Below, one piece after another: positions 1-8,286 of a DNA stretch of 33,936 nucleotides (position 1 is its first letter; each line of letters starts with the position of its first letter). The position numbers and the translations under genes are program-made. The DNA lies in the NCBI RefSeq assembly GCF_017306585.1, contig NZ_JAFKIC010000163.1:1-33936 (forward strand), given 5' to 3'. The notes under the pieces are model-generated. The model did no database searches, was not told the DNA's origin, and worked only from the letters and a program-made list of their open reading frames with translations. The DNA is from Mesorhizobium sp. (GTDB lineage Bacteria > Pseudomonadota > Alphaproteobacteria > Rhizobiales > Rhizobiaceae).

Positions 1-1013
1 TGGTCTACGACACCGGCAACGACGTGCCGCGCAAGACCATGAAGGCGCTGATGCAGCGCTCCGACGGCCCGGCGATCCGCGACACGGCCATATGGCTCGC
101 CGCCCTCATTATCAGCGGCGCCGGCGGCGCCTGGTTCTGGGGCACTTGGTGGTGCGTGCCGTTCTTCTTCGTCTATGGCGTGCTTTACGGCTCATCCACC
201 GATTCCCGCTGGCACGAATGCGGCCATGGCACGGCTTTCCGTACCCAATGGATGAATGATGCGGTCTATCAGATCGCCTGTTTCATGATCATGCGCAATC
301 CGGTGACCTGGCGCTGGAGCCATACGCGTCATCACACCGACACCATCATCGTCGGCCGCGATCCGGAAATCTCGGTCATGCGGCCGCCGGACCTTGTGCG
401 CGCGCTTCTTGGCTTCGTCGGGGTGCTCGATGCCTGGCACGCGATGTCGGACATGCTGCGCAACACCGCCGGAAATATCAGCGCGGCCGAAAAGACCTTC
501 ATTCCCGAGCAGGAACAGAAGAAGGCGATCCGCATCGCCCGCATCTGGACCGCGATCTATGCCGCGACCGTCGTCCTGGCGCTGTATTTCGGGTCTTTCC
601 TGCCCTTGATGCTGGTCGGCCTGCCCAGGCTCTATGGCGCCTGGCATCACGTCATGGTCGGGCTGCTGCAGCATGGCGGCCTGGCGGACAATGTCACCGA
701 CCATAGGCTCAACAGCCGCACCGTCTACATGAACCCGGTCAGCCGTTTCATTTACTGGAACATGAACTATCACGTCGAGCATCACATGTTCCCGATGGTC
801 CCCTATCATGCGCTGCCCAGGCTGCATGAGCTGATCAAGCACGATCTGCCGGCGCCGACCCCGTCGATCCTGGCTGGCTACCGCGAGATGATCCCGGTGT
901 TCCTGCGCCAGCTGCGCAACGAGGACTATTTCCTCAAGCGAGAGCTGCCGCCGACCGCCAGGCCCTACCGCGAGGAATTCCACAATGACGCCGTCGCCGC
1001 TGCGGCGGAATGA
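1..1013 (+). CDS. mocD: MocD-like membrane di-iron desaturase/hydroxylase (5' end cut off)
   Basis: The reading frame is open to the left edge of the window, so the true start probably lies upstream; a GTG at 24 is only an internal candidate. The product belongs to the membrane fatty acid desaturase/hydroxylase superfamily. Counting from that GTG, it shows the three histidine clusters that bind the di-iron centre: HECGH near residues 64-68, HTRHH near 100-104 and HVEHH at 250-254. Hydrophobic segments lie around residues 22-57 and 175-200. A Rieske ferredoxin and a ferredoxin reductase follow directly, so electrons probably flow NAD(P)H, reductase, ferredoxin, oxygenase. This order matches mocD-mocE-mocF of Sinorhizobium meliloti, which demethylates the rhizopine 3-O-methyl-scyllo-inosamine. 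The family and the three-part system are clear; the substrate is inferred from gene order, and a lipid or other methoxy compound remains possible. Confidence 0.8.
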   Translation, partial: VYDTGNDVPRKTMKALMQRSDGPAIRDTAIWLAALIISGAGGAWFWGTWWCVPFFFVYGVLYGSSTDSRWHECGHGTAFRTQWMNDAVYQIACFMIMRNPVTWRWSHTRHHTDTIIVGRDPEISVMRPPDLVRALLGFVGVLDAWHAMSDMLRNTAGNISAAEKTFIPEQEQKKAIRIARIWTAIYAATVVLALYFGSFLPLMLVGLPRLYGAWHHVMVGLLQHGGLADNVTDHRLNSRTVYMNPVSRFIYWNMNYHVEHHMFPMVPYHALPRLHELIKHDLPAPTPSILAGYREMIPVFLRQLRNEDYFLKRELPPTARPYREEFHNDAVAAAAE

Positions 1014-1040
1014 CACCGAACGACCGCATGGGAGGATGAA

Positions 1041-1355
1041 ATGAGCGACTGGGTCGAGGCCTGCGCCGCCGACGATATCGACGAAGAGGACGTGATGCGC
1101 TTCGACCATGGCGGGCGCACCTTCGCCATCTATCGCAGCCCCGACGACGAGTTTTTCGCCACCGATGGCCTGTGCACGCATGAGAAGGTGCATCTGGCCG
1201 ACGGGCTGGTGATGGACGACATCATCGAATGCCCCAAGCACAATGGCCGCTTCAACTACAAGACCGGTGCGGCCAGGGGCGCCCCCGTCTGCGTCAACCT
1301 CAGAACCTATCCGGTCAAGGTCGACGCGGGCAAAGTCCTCATTCAGATCGGATGA
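1041..1355 (+). CDS. mocE: MocE-family Rieske [2Fe-2S] ferredoxin
   Basis: A 104-residue soluble Rieske-type ferredoxin. The cluster ligands are C45-x-H47 and C64-x2-H67, the standard CxH...CxxH pattern, and the protein has the length of stand-alone Rieske ferredoxins. It should carry single electrons from the downstream flavoprotein to the upstream di-iron oxygenase. A GGAGG ribosome-binding site at 1031-1035 sets the ATG at 1041. The stop overlaps the ATG of the reductase in an ATGA arrangement, so the two are probably translationally coupled. Sequence and context fit the MocE ferredoxins of rhizopine catabolism; the family assignment is strong and the physiological substrate of the system is inferred. 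Confidence 0.9.
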   Translation: MSDWVEACAADDIDEEDVMRFDHGGRTFAIYRSPDDEFFATDGLCTHEKVHLADGLVMDDIIECPKHNGRFNYKTGAARGAPVCVNLRTYPVKVDAGKVLIQIG

Positions 1356-2590
1356 CCGAGATGGCGCGGGGAATGGTCATCATCGGCGCCGGCGAATGCG
1401 GCGGGCGGGCCGCGCTCGCGCTGCGCGACCTCGGCTATGACGGGCCGGTGACACTGGTCGGCGACGAGCCGCATTTGCCCTACGAAAGGCCGCCTCTGTC
1501 GAAAGAGGCAATGGCGAGCGACGCGCCCGAGATCAAGGCGATCGCCAGCGACGACCTGCTGGCCGAAAAATCGATCCGGCATCTCCATTCCGTGCGCGCA
1601 GTGGCGATCGACCGAGCGGCGCATGAGGTGCGCCTTTCGGACGGGTCTTCGCTTTCCTATGACAAGCTCCTGCTGGCGACAGGTTCGACCCCGCGCAAGC
1701 TGCCGATGCCCGGCCTTGGCGCGCGCTGCGTTTACCTCAGAACCTTCGCCGACGCGCTCGCCATCCGCGCCCACCTTCGGCCCGGCAACCGTGTCGCTGT
1801 CATCGGCGGCGGCTTCATCGGTCTCGAACTCGCCGCGTCCGCCCGCAAACTGGGCTCTTCTGTCACCGTCATCGAGGCGCAGCCGCGCATCCTGATGCGT
1901 GGCGTCCCGGCCGAGATCGCGGCAGTCGTTCATGACGCGCATGTCGCCCAGGGCGTCGACATCCTCTGCGGGGACGGCATTGCCGCCATTGCCGACAACG
2001 GCAAGGAGGTGTGCGTAACGCTTGCCGGCGGCCGGGAAATCACGGCCGATCTCGCCATCATCGGCATCGGCGCCGTGCCGGTCACCGGTCTCGCCGCTGA
2101 AGCCGGCCTGGCGATCGACAATGGCATATCAGTCGACGCGCAACTCCTTACCAGCGATCCAGACATCTTCGCCGCCGGCGACTGCTGTTCGTTCCCGCTC
2201 GCCGTCTATGGCGGCCGCCGCGTGCGGTTGGAAGCCTGGCGCAACGCGCAGGAACAGGGCGCGCTGGCGGCCAGGAACATGCTCGGCGCTGGCGAGGCGC
2301 ATGCCGATGTGCCGTGGTTCTGGTCGGATCAGTATGGCCTGTCGCTGCAGATCGCGGGGCTTACCGATGAAGGCCGCACAATGGTGCGCCGCGATCTCGG
2401 CGAAAGCGCCTTCATTCTCTTTCACCTTGCCGGGGATGGCAGGCTGGTGGCGGCCAGCGGCATAGGTCCGGGCAATGCGGTGGCGCGCGATATCAGGCTG
2501 GCCGAAATGCTGATCGCCAGACGGGCCAGCCCGGCGCCGGAGGCGCTTGGATCGCCCGAAGTCAAGCTGAAGGCGTTGCTGGCGGCCTGA
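1352..2590 (+). CDS. mocF: FAD-dependent NAD(P)H-ferredoxin reductase, MocF-like
   Basis: A 412-residue reductase of the class that serves Rieske ferredoxins in oxygenase systems. The N-terminal FAD-binding fingerprint is GAGECGG near residues 12-18, the NAD(P)-binding fingerprint GGGFIGLE lies near the middle, and the second FAD motif FAAGDC follows. The C-terminal part resembles the reductase C-terminal domain. The frame stays open upstream to 1229, but that extension lies inside the ferredoxin gene in another frame; the ATG at 1352 in the ATGA overlap is the natural start. It should reduce the MocE-type ferredoxin with NADH or NADPH. The operon appears to end here, since a 39-base gap precedes the next small gene. 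Confidence 0.9.
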   Translation: MTEMARGMVIIGAGECGGRAALALRDLGYDGPVTLVGDEPHLPYERPPLSKEAMASDAPEIKAIASDDLLAEKSIRHLHSVRAVAIDRAAHEVRLSDGSSLSYDKLLLATGSTPRKLPMPGLGARCVYLRTFADALAIRAHLRPGNRVAVIGGGFIGLELAASARKLGSSVTVIEAQPRILMRGVPAEIAAVVHDAHVAQGVDILCGDGIAAIADNGKEVCVTLAGGREITADLAIIGIGAVPVTGLAAEAGLAIDNGISVDAQLLTSDPDIFAAGDCCSFPLAVYGGRRVRLEAWRNAQEQGALAARNMLGAGEAHADVPWFWSDQYGLSLQIAGLTDEGRTMVRRDLGESAFILFHLAGDGRLVAASGIGPGNAVARDIRLAEMLIARRASPAPEALGSPEVKLKALLAA

Positions 2591-2629
2591 GGCGTGCTAG
2601 CTTGAGCAGGTTCCTCAAGGTCGCCGCTC

Positions 2630-2839
2630 ATGCCCTATTCGGTTCTCTATGGCCTCTCGATCGCCCAGATCATGGATGATTTCGCCACCGCCGAAGAGGC
2701 GATCGCGCGGCTCGCAGCGTTGCGGAGCGGGAATGCCGCAGGCATCATGATCCTGGACGGAGAGGGCGCCGAAATCACCGAGGCAGATCTGAACGCGCGC
2801 GCCGCAACCGAAGGCGGCGACGGCCGGAAACAGGTCTAG
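2630..2839 (+). CDS. small hypothetical protein, 69 residues
   Basis: A possible small acidic cytoplasmic protein with no signal peptide or membrane segment and no family I recognise. The first half looks helical (DDFATAEEAIARLAAL); the second half has a short DGEGAEITEADL stretch. A weak CAAGG ribosome-binding site at 2616-2620 stands nine bases before the ATG. It follows the reductase after 39 bases and could be a late member of that operon. Its TAG at 2837-2839 overlaps the TAG of the convergent DUF1402 gene within one CTAG palindrome. Whether it is translated is uncertain; conservation in related genomes would decide. Confidence 0.45.
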   Translation: MPYSVLYGLSIAQIMDDFATAEEAIARLAALRSGNAAGIMILDGEGAEITEADLNARAATEGGDGRKQV

Positions 2840-3795
2840 AACAGCGCCTTCAGCTCCGGCAGCTTGTCGTTGACCAGCCAGCCATAATAATTTTCTTCGG
2901 GCAGCTTCGCCTGTTCGCCGGCGGCGCGGCGCTTGTCGTTTTCGGCTTTCAGCGCATAGGCGCGCTGCTCCGGATTGCCGACATTGTAGAGCGTGGCGGT
3001 GAGGCCCGGATTGCCCGAAATGTCGAAGCCGGCGATGCTCTTATAGGCGTCGATCGATTTCCTGATCGTCGCCGCGACGTAAGGCAGCGTCAGATCGGGA
3101 TCCATGATGGTCTTGTAGACCGAATTGGGGTCGGCGACGTCGAGCTTCGGCAGGCCGGAAACCTTGTGCACGAGGTCGCTCATCTGCAGGGCGGTCAGGG
3201 GATTGAGCTGGCCGAGGCCGAAGGTCTGGCCGGCATAGTAGGGCTGGAAGAAGGTGGCGCCGAAGCGGTTGTCCGGAAAGTCCTCGCCGCCGACGGTCTT
3301 GCCGCGAAACGCGCGGTTCCAGACCTGCTCGCGGCATTCCCACAGATCATAGCTGTCGGACATCGAGGCGCATTTCTTGAATTCCGGCCGCTGCACGAAA
3401 TCGCTGACATCCTCGCCATTATAGGCGAAGGACAGCTTGCTCGAGAGATACGAGATCGCCTTGACGTAATAGGTCTGCAGCCGGTCATAGGCGTCGACAT
3501 TGTAGGTGTGTTCGCCGACGATGGCGCCGACGATATGCATGGGATCGATGCCGTAGGCACTCGCCGCCTTCTTGATCTTGGCGCGCAGGTCGGGGTCGTT
3601 CTGCAGCAGGGCATAGACCTTGCGATACTTGGCCTGGAAGGTGGTGTTGGTGGCCTGCGTGCGCCGGCTGGACGCGCCGGGAATGTCCGGCTGCTCGGCA
3701 TTGCGATTTCCCGGCGGCACCAATGTCGCCGCCTCGGCGGCAAAAATCGTCGCCGCCAGCGTCAAACCGAGAATGACCAGCACCAGTTTTTTCAT
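2836..3795 (-). CDS. secreted DUF1402 family protein
   Basis: A 319-residue protein with a clear N-terminal signal peptide: MKKLVLVILGLTLAATIFA, with probable cleavage after AEA. The mature part contains ASAYGIDPMHIVGAIVGEH and TFGLGQLNPLTALQMSD, which recall the fold of lysozyme-like lytic transglycosylases, where a Glu after the first helix and a GLxQ motif form the active site. This is the family known as DUF1402, conserved in Hyphomicrobiales and with no proven function. A periplasmic role in peptidoglycan turnover is my inference. The frame could start 30 bases earlier, but the ATG at 3795 begins the signal peptide and is preferred. The gene is monocistronic and convergent with the small gene at 2630. 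Confidence 0.8.
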   Translation of the reverse strand: MKKLVLVILGLTLAATIFAAEAATLVPPGNRNAEQPDIPGASSRRTQATNTTFQAKYRKVYALLQNDPDLRAKIKKAASAYGIDPMHIVGAIVGEHTYNVDAYDRLQTYYVKAISYLSSKLSFAYNGEDVSDFVQRPEFKKCASMSDSYDLWECREQVWNRAFRGKTVGGEDFPDNRFGATFFQPYYAGQTFGLGQLNPLTALQMSDLVHKVSGLPKLDVADPNSVYKTIMDPDLTLPYVAATIRKSIDAYKSIAGFDISGNPGLTATLYNVGNPEQRAYALKAENDKRRAAGEQAKLPEENYYGWLVNDKLPELKALF

Positions 3796-3881
3796 GCGCC
3801 CGCCGCCTGCATATATCGCGGGCAAACTAGGTAAAGCTCAGGGTTGAGTCGAGAGCGCCACTTCGCCCGGCAAGACGAAAG

Positions 3882-3907
3882 GTGGCCAGATGGTACCATC
3901 TGGCCAC
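3882..3907. repeat. perfect 26-bp palindrome upstream of the DUF1402 gene
   Basis: The two 13-base arms, GTGGCCAGATGGT and its exact reverse complement, meet with no spacer. It lies between the hslU terminator and the start of the DUF1402 gene, 87 bases upstream of that start. It could be a regulator binding site or a second transcription stop; on the minus strand it is followed by CTTTCGTCTT, which has some T content but no clean T tract. Confidence 0.7.
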
Positions 3908-3933
3908 AGTGCGGATGTCGGAGGCAAAGACCG

Positions 3934-3953
3934 GCGCCGGGAGGTGCCGGCGC
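3934..3953 (-). terminator. probable intrinsic terminator of the hslV-hslU operon
   Basis: Seven-base GC arms (GCGCCGG and CCGGCGC) enclose a six-base loop, starting seven bases past the hslU stop. On the minus strand the hairpin is followed by CGGTCTTTGCC, a short T-rich run. Confidence 0.6.
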
Positions 3954-3959
3954 TGTTCT

Positions 3960-5270
3960 TCAAAGGATAAAGCGCGACAGATCGGTGTTCCTCGAGAGGT
4001 CGCCGACATGCTTCTGCACATAGGCGGCGTCAATGGTGACCGCGGTGCCGTTGCGGTCGGGCGCGTCGTAGGAAATCTCGTCCAGCACCCGCTCCATCAC
4101 CGTCTGCAGCCGTCTCGCGCCGATGTTCTCGACGCTGGCGTTGAGATCGACCGCGATGCCGGCCAGCGAATCGATGGCATCGTCGGTGAAGGTCAGTTCG
4201 ACGCCTTCGGTCTTCATCAGCGCGATATACTGCTTGATCAGGCTGGCCTCGGTCTCGGTCAGGATGCGGACGAAGTCTTCCTTCTCCAGCGCGCGCAGCT
4301 CGACCCGGATCGGCAGGCGGCCCTGCAATTCCGGCAACAGGTCCGACGGCTTGGAAACGTGGAACGCGCCCGAGGCGATGAACAGGATGTGGTCGGTCTT
4401 CACCGGTCCATACTTAGTCGCCACCGTTGTGCCCTCCACTAGCGGCAGCACGTCGCGCTGCACGCCTTCGCGCGAAGGCCCACCCGAAATGTCCGACCGC
4501 GCGGCGATCTTGTCGATCTCGTCGAGGAAGACGATGCCGTCATTCTCCGTTGCGTCGAGCGCCCGGCGCACCACCTCGTCCTGGTCGAGCAGCTTGTCGG
4601 ATTCGTCGTTGACCAGAAGGTCGTAGGATTCCTTGACCGTCGTCTTGCGCTGCTTGGTCTTCTTGCCGCCCATCGCCTTCGACAGCATGTCGTTGATGTT
4701 GAGCACGCCGATATTGGCGCCCGGCATGCCGGGGATCTCGAAGCCGGGCATGCCGCCGGTGCCGGTGTCGGCGACCTCGATCTCGATCTCCTTGTCGTCG
4801 AGTTCGCCGTCGCGCAGCTTTTTGCGGAAGGAGTCCTTGGTCGCCGGGCTCGCCGTCTTGCCGACCAGCGCTTCCAGCACCCGTTCCTCGGCGTTGACAT
4901 GGGCGCGCGCCTTGACGTCCTCACGCATCTTCTCGCGCACCAGGCCGATGGCGACCTCGACAAGGTCGCGTACGATCTGCTCGACATCGCGGCCGACATA
5001 GCCGACCTCGGTGAACTTGGTGGCCTCGACCTTGACGAAAGGCGCGCCGGCGAGCCGCGCCAGGCGGCGCGATATCTCGGTCTTGCCGACGCCGGTCGGC
5101 CCGATCATCAGGATGTTCTTCGGCATCACCTCTTCGCGCATCTGGCCCTGCAACTGCTGGCGGCGCCAGCGGTTGCGCAACGCAATGGCCACGGCGCGCT
5201 TGGCGTCCTTCTGGCCGATGATGAAACGGTCGAGTTCCGAAACGATTTCACGGGGGGAGAATGTGCTCAT
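3960..5270 (-). CDS. hslU: HslU, ATPase subunit of the HslVU protease
   Basis: A 436-residue AAA+ unfoldase that feeds proteins to the HslV peptidase in the cytoplasm. The Walker A motif GPTGVGKT is at residues 57-64, the pore motif GYVGRD at 90-95 and the Walker B region IVFLDEID at about 246-253. The stretch between them forms the I domain. The protein ends in LSRFIL, the conserved C-terminal tail that inserts into HslV. The length matches the family. The frame is open further upstream, but that part lies inside the preceding gene; [10 protein letters not shown] at 5270 is the family N-terminus and begins five bases after the DUF2585 stop. It is the last gene of a minus-strand operon headed by hslV. 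Confidence 0.97.
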   Translation of the reverse strand: MSTFSPREIVSELDRFIIGQKDAKRAVAIALRNRWRRQQLQGQMREEVMPKNILMIGPTGVGKTEISRRLARLAGAPFVKVEATKFTEVGYVGRDVEQIVRDLVEVAIGLVREKMREDVKARAHVNAEERVLEALVGKTASPATKDSFRKKLRDGELDDKEIEIEVADTGTGGMPGFEIPGMPGANIGVLNINDMLSKAMGGKKTKQRKTTVKESYDLLVNDESDKLLDQDEVVRRALDATENDGIVFLDEIDKIAARSDISGGPSREGVQRDVLPLVEGTTVATKYGPVKTDHILFIASGAFHVSKPSDLLPELQGRLPIRVELRALEKEDFVRILTETEASLIKQYIALMKTEGVELTFTDDAIDSLAGIAVDLNASVENIGARRLQTVMERVLDEISYDAPDRNGTAVTIDAAYVQKHVGDLSRNTDLSRFIL

Positions 5271-5275
5271 ATCAC

Positions 5276-5875
5276 TCAAATTCCACTTTGCCACTGCTTG
5301 ATGGCCTCGAACGGATGCAGCAGCATGATCACGTTGAGTGTCAGATTGTCCCGGATGAGGTAGCCGGTACCCAGTTCGAAAAGGATGGCGAGGCTGACGA
5401 TCACCCATATAGGTAGCTTTCGCGCCATCACAAATCCCAGCACCATGGCCAGTGTGTCGGACACCGAATTGATGATCGAGTCGCCGTAATAGTCGAGCGA
5501 GATGGTGCCGGCGCGGTAGCGGTCGATGATGAACGGGCTGTTCTCCAGCAGCTCCCAGCCGCCTTCGATAAGCACGGCGAATGCCAGCCTGAGCCCGATC
5601 GGCGAACGCGGGAACAGGAAGCGCGCCAGCGCATAGAACAGGAAGCCATGGATGATGTGCGAGAAGGTGTACCAGTCCGAAATGTGCTGGGAATTCTCCG
5701 AGCTGTTCACCACGCCATGCCAGAGCTTGACGTAGCCGCAGGTGCAGATCGGCGGATGACCCATCAGGTAGAGCGTCACCGCCTGGACGACGATCAGGCC
5801 GGCGACGATCAGCAGCCCCATCCGCCAGCTGTTTTCGTAGGCCGAGAGGTCCTTATCCTCGCCGGATGCGTTCAT
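5276..5875 (-). CDS. DUF2585 family membrane protein
   Basis: A 199-residue protein with about four to five membrane segments ([19 protein letters not shown], the [13 protein letters not shown] region, [27 protein letters not shown]). It belongs to the family called DUF2585 and has no known function. Conserved-looking polar stretches sit between the segments: [36 protein letters not shown] and DRYR. This density of His, Asp, Glu and Trp could mean an enzymatic site at the membrane, which is speculation. The start at 5875 has a strong AGAGGGGG ribosome-binding site, and the gene begins one base past the stop of the acetyltransferase. It lies between hslV and hslU, so it should be co-expressed with the protease. 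Confidence 0.85.
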   Translation of the reverse strand: MNASGEDKDLSAYENSWRMGLLIVAGLIVVQAVTLYLMGHPPICTCGYVKLWHGVVNSSENSQHISDWYTFSHIIHGFLFYALARFLFPRSPIGLRLAFAVLIEGGWELLENSPFIIDRYRAGTISLDYYGDSIINSVSDTLAMVLGFVMARKLPIWVIVSLAILFELGTGYLIRDNLTLNVIMLLHPFEAIKQWQSGI

Positions 5876-5876
5876 G

Positions 5877-6419
5877 CTATTCCCCCTCTTGCGCGTCGAC
5901 GTCTTCGGCATCGCCCTCTTCGGCATCAATCGCCATCAGCACGACGTCGCCATAGATGGAATGCCTGCGGTCGACGGCCCGGAACCCGGCCTTTTCATAG
6001 GCGCGGATGGCCCTGATATTGGCGGGATCGGGATCGATGATGACGCGCGGCACGCCTTCCTCGAACAGCTCTTCCACGAACTGGCGCACAATTGCCGAGC
6101 CATGGCCGATGCCAACCAGCTCCGGCGGCCCGATCATCAGATCGATGCCGAGCGTGCCGAACGGCTGGTCGGCATAGGGATGATCGTCCTCCAGGTGCGG
6201 ATCGTAGCTCTGCAGATAGGCGATCGGCATGCCGTCGAGCTCGACGATCAGCGGCTCGACCGACACGGAATCGATGTGCTCGCGGATATCAGCGATTTCC
6301 TTGTCCGCATCGTCCCACCACTGCGCCGCATGCGGCTGTCTGAGCCAGCCGGCGATCATCGGCAGGTCCTTTTGCGTGACCGGCCGAAAATCGTATGGCT
6401 GAAAATGTTCAGGCGGCAT
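5877..6419 (-). CDS. GNAT acetyltransferase, AAC(6')-like
   Basis: A 180-residue GNAT-fold N-acetyltransferase. The N-terminus ([16 protein letters not shown], then AAQWWDD) and the central [20 protein letters not shown] region resemble the aminoglycoside 6'-N-acetyltransferase/siderophore acetyltransferase subgroup. The segment [18 protein letters not shown] is the usual acetyl-CoA-side motif near the C-terminus. Resemblance does not show drug resistance; chromosomal members of this group often have unknown amine substrates. The C-terminus is strongly acidic ([14 protein letters not shown]). The start at 6419 lies 11 bases inside the end of hslV, and longer starts would lie deeper in hslV. 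It is the second gene of the hslV-hslU operon. Confidence 0.85.
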   Translation of the reverse strand: MPPEHFQPYDFRPVTQKDLPMIAGWLRQPHAAQWWDDADKEIADIREHIDSVSVEPLIVELDGMPIAYLQSYDPHLEDDHPYADQPFGTLGIDLMIGPPELVGIGHGSAIVRQFVEELFEEGVPRVIIDPDPANIRAIRAYEKAGFRAVDRRHSIYGDVVLMAIDAEEGDAEDVDAQEGE

Positions 6420-6960
6420 CGAGCGTTTCGACGACGAAATTGTTGTTGGTGTAGACGCAGATGTCGGACGCGATCTGCATCGCCTTGCGGGCGATCTCCT
6501 CGGCATCCTTGTCGGTGTCCATCAGCGCGCGCGCCGCGGCCAGCGCGTAATTGCCGCCCGAGCCGATGGCCATGACGCCATGTTCGGGTTCGAGAACATC
6601 GCCATTGCCGGTCAGCGCCAGCGACACCGATTTGTCTGCCACCAGCATCATCGCTTCCAGCCGGCGCAGATAGCGGTCGGTGCGCCAGTCCTTGGCGAGT
6701 TCGACGCAGGCGCGCGTCAACTGGTCGGGATACTGTTCAAGCTTGGCTTCCAGCCGTTCCAGCAGCGTGAAGGCGTCCGCCGTGGCGCCGGCGAAACCGG
6801 CGATGACATTGCCGCCCTTGCCGATGCGGCGCACCTTGCGGGCATTGCCCTTCATGATGGTCTGGCCAAGGCTGACCTGGCCGTCGCCGGCGATCACCAC
6901 CTTGTTGCCCTTGCGCACCGTCACGATGGTCGTGGCGTGCATGGTCAGTTCATTGGACAT
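6409..6960 (-). CDS. hslV: HslV, peptidase subunit of the HslVU protease
   Basis: A 183-residue N-terminal-nucleophile threonine peptidase of the proteasome beta family. The catalytic threonine is expected at residue 10: the propeptide MSNELTMHA is removed and the mature enzyme starts TTIVTVRKG. The family stretches [13 protein letters not shown] and [12 protein letters not shown] are present. The frame is open far upstream of 6960, but the upstream translation is unrelated to the family and lies in the intergenic region and hisB. A GGAG ribosome-binding site stands close to the chosen start. HslV forms the proteolytic core for HslU, encoded three genes on. It is the first gene of its operon, divergent from the histidine operon. 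Confidence 0.97.
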   Translation of the reverse strand: MSNELTMHATTIVTVRKGNKVVIAGDGQVSLGQTIMKGNARKVRRIGKGGNVIAGFAGATADAFTLLERLEAKLEQYPDQLTRACVELAKDWRTDRYLRRLEAMMLVADKSVSLALTGNGDVLEPEHGVMAIGSGGNYALAAARALMDTDKDAEEIARKAMQIASDICVYTNNNFVVETLDAA

Positions 6961-7026
6961 GTCCTGGCTCCGATTCGCGCGATCCCAAAAAGGCGATTGG
7001 CGCGGTACGAGTAAAGTTTGATCGGC

Positions 7027-7056
7027 CATATGTATGCATGGGGCCAATGATTGCAA
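7027..7056 (-). promoter_or_regulatory. possible hslV promoter
   Basis: On the minus strand TTGCAA (7051-7056) and CATATG (7027-7032) are separated by 18 bases and stand 66 bases upstream of hslV. They could be the -35 and -10 boxes of a housekeeping or RpoH-type promoter. Both hexamers are palindromic, so the strand is not fixed by sequence alone. The divergent gap 6961-7201 must also hold the promoter of the histidine operon, for which I see no convincing boxes. Confidence 0.25.
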
Positions 7057-7201
7057 ATCGCGTCCCCGGCACGGCCGATAGCCCGGCGCAACGCAACTGG
7101 CAATCGCCGGATCATGCTGATAGAAGGCTTTCGTTTTCAAGCCCGCGGGCACTTGAAGCCCGTGAACCGGCCACCATGTGAACCACTGGGACAAGGATGA
7201 A

Positions 7202-7804
7202 ATGATGGCGCCCCGTTCCGCCGAAGCAAGCCGCAAGACCAGGGAAACCGACATTTCCGTGTCGGTCCATGTCGACGGCTCCGGCAAGTCGGACATCGCA
7301 ACGGGCGTCGGCTTCTTCGACCATATGCTGGACCAGCTCTCGCGCCATTCCCTGATCGACATGACGGTCAAGGCCAAGGGCGACCTGCATATAGACGACC
7401 ACCACACCGTCGAGGATACCGGCATCGCGCTTGGCCAGGCGCTGACCAAGGCGCTGGGCGAGCGGCGCGGCATCATGCGCTACGCCTCGATCGACCTCGC
7501 CATGGACGAGACGCTGACGCGTGCGGCGATCGATGTCTCGGGCCGCCCCTTCCTGGTCTGGAACGTGTCGTTCTCGTCGCCCAAGATCGGCACTTTCGAC
7601 ACCGAGCTGGTGCGCGAATTCTTCCAGGCGCTTGCCCAGAATGCCGGCATCACGTTGCATGTCACCAACCATTACGGCGCCAACAACCATCATATCGCCG
7701 AAACCTGCTTCAAGGCGGTGGCGCGCGCGCTGCGTGCGGCATTGGAACGCGACCCGCGCCAGCCGGACGCGGTTCCTTCCACCAAGGGTTCGTTGAAGGG
7801 ATAG
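7202..7804 (+). CDS. hisB: imidazoleglycerol-phosphate dehydratase HisB
   Basis: A 200-residue enzyme that dehydrates imidazole glycerol phosphate to imidazole acetol phosphate, the sixth reaction of histidine synthesis. The two manganese-binding histidine motifs are present as DDHHTVED and NNHHIAE, along with FFDHML near the N-terminus. It is the single-domain form, with no phosphatase fusion. Possible starts are a GTG at 7178 and ATGs at 7202 and 7205; an AAGGA site at 7193-7197 supports the ATG pair, with 7205 having the better spacing. It is the first gene of a plus-strand histidine operon. Confidence 0.97.
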   Translation: MMAPRSAEASRKTRETDISVSVHVDGSGKSDIATGVGFFDHMLDQLSRHSLIDMTVKAKGDLHIDDHHTVEDTGIALGQALTKALGERRGIMRYASIDLAMDETLTRAAIDVSGRPFLVWNVSFSSPKIGTFDTELVREFFQALAQNAGITLHVTNHYGANNHHIAETCFKAVARALRAALERDPRQPDAVPSTKGSLKG

Positions 7805-7808
7805 CGTC

Positions 7809-8285
7809 ATGGCTGCCTACGTCGTCATGGAACCGCCCGGCCGCAGCGAGAAGGTCGACACTACGGCCTTCATCCGCGACGGCTTCACCTGGCTGGGGTT
7901 TCTGGTGCCGCCGCTGTGGCTTGCCTGGAATCGGCTCTGGGTCGAGGCAGGATTTGCCTTTGTTGTCATGGGCGCGCTTTCCATGCTCGGCCAGAAGCTT
8001 GGCCTGGGTGTCGCCGGTTCGCTCCTGTCCTTGCTCGTCTCGCTCTATGTCGGTTTGGAAGGGCAGGGCCTGCGCATCTCGGCCCTGCGTCGGCGCGGGT
8101 GGCATGAATGGGGCGTGGTTCATGCCGGCCGCATCGATGACGCGGACACGCGCTATGCCCTCGAAGTCGAAGGCCATGCCGACGAAGCCGCGGCCGCGCC
8201 CCGCATGGTCCCGGATGCCGCATTGGCGCGCCCGGCGCAGCCCGGCATGGCGCTGGGACTGAATCACATTCCGGGACGGCCCTGA
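7809..8285 (+). CDS. DUF2628 domain membrane protein in the histidine operon
   Basis: A 158-residue protein with about three hydrophobic segments: [35 protein letters not shown] and [19 protein letters not shown] hydrophilic, alanine/proline-rich C-terminal tail follows. The pattern FxxxGFxWxxFLxPPLWxxW marks the DUF2628 family. Its function is unknown. It starts four bases after hisB and ends one base before hisH, a position that I recall is shared by several Hyphomicrobiales. Nothing in the sequence suggests a role in histidine synthesis itself. Confidence 0.88.
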   Translation: MAAYVVMEPPGRSEKVDTTAFIRDGFTWLGFLVPPLWLAWNRLWVEAGFAFVVMGALSMLGQKLGLGVAGSLLSLLVSLYVGLEGQGLRISALRRRGWHEWGVVHAGRIDDADTRYALEVEGHADEAAAAPRMVPDAALARPAQPGMALGLNHIPGRP

Positions 8286-8286
8286 G

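Noticed and set aside
192-1241. Long open frame on the minus strand opposite the desaturase gene
   Set aside because: It overlaps recognisable proteins on the plus strand, has no family-like sequence and reflects the high GC content at third codon positions.
5271-5408. N-terminal extension of hslU
   Set aside because: The added residues lie inside the DUF2585 gene, do not resemble HslU, and the family N-terminus starts at 5270.
7141-7168. GC-rich GCCCGCGGGC motif before hisB as a histidine attenuator
   Set aside because: There is no leader peptide with a run of histidine codons and no alternative hairpin followed by a T tract.
6961-7476. N-terminal extension of hslV
   Set aside because: It would run through the divergent promoter region into hisB, and mature HslV needs a short propeptide before TTIV.
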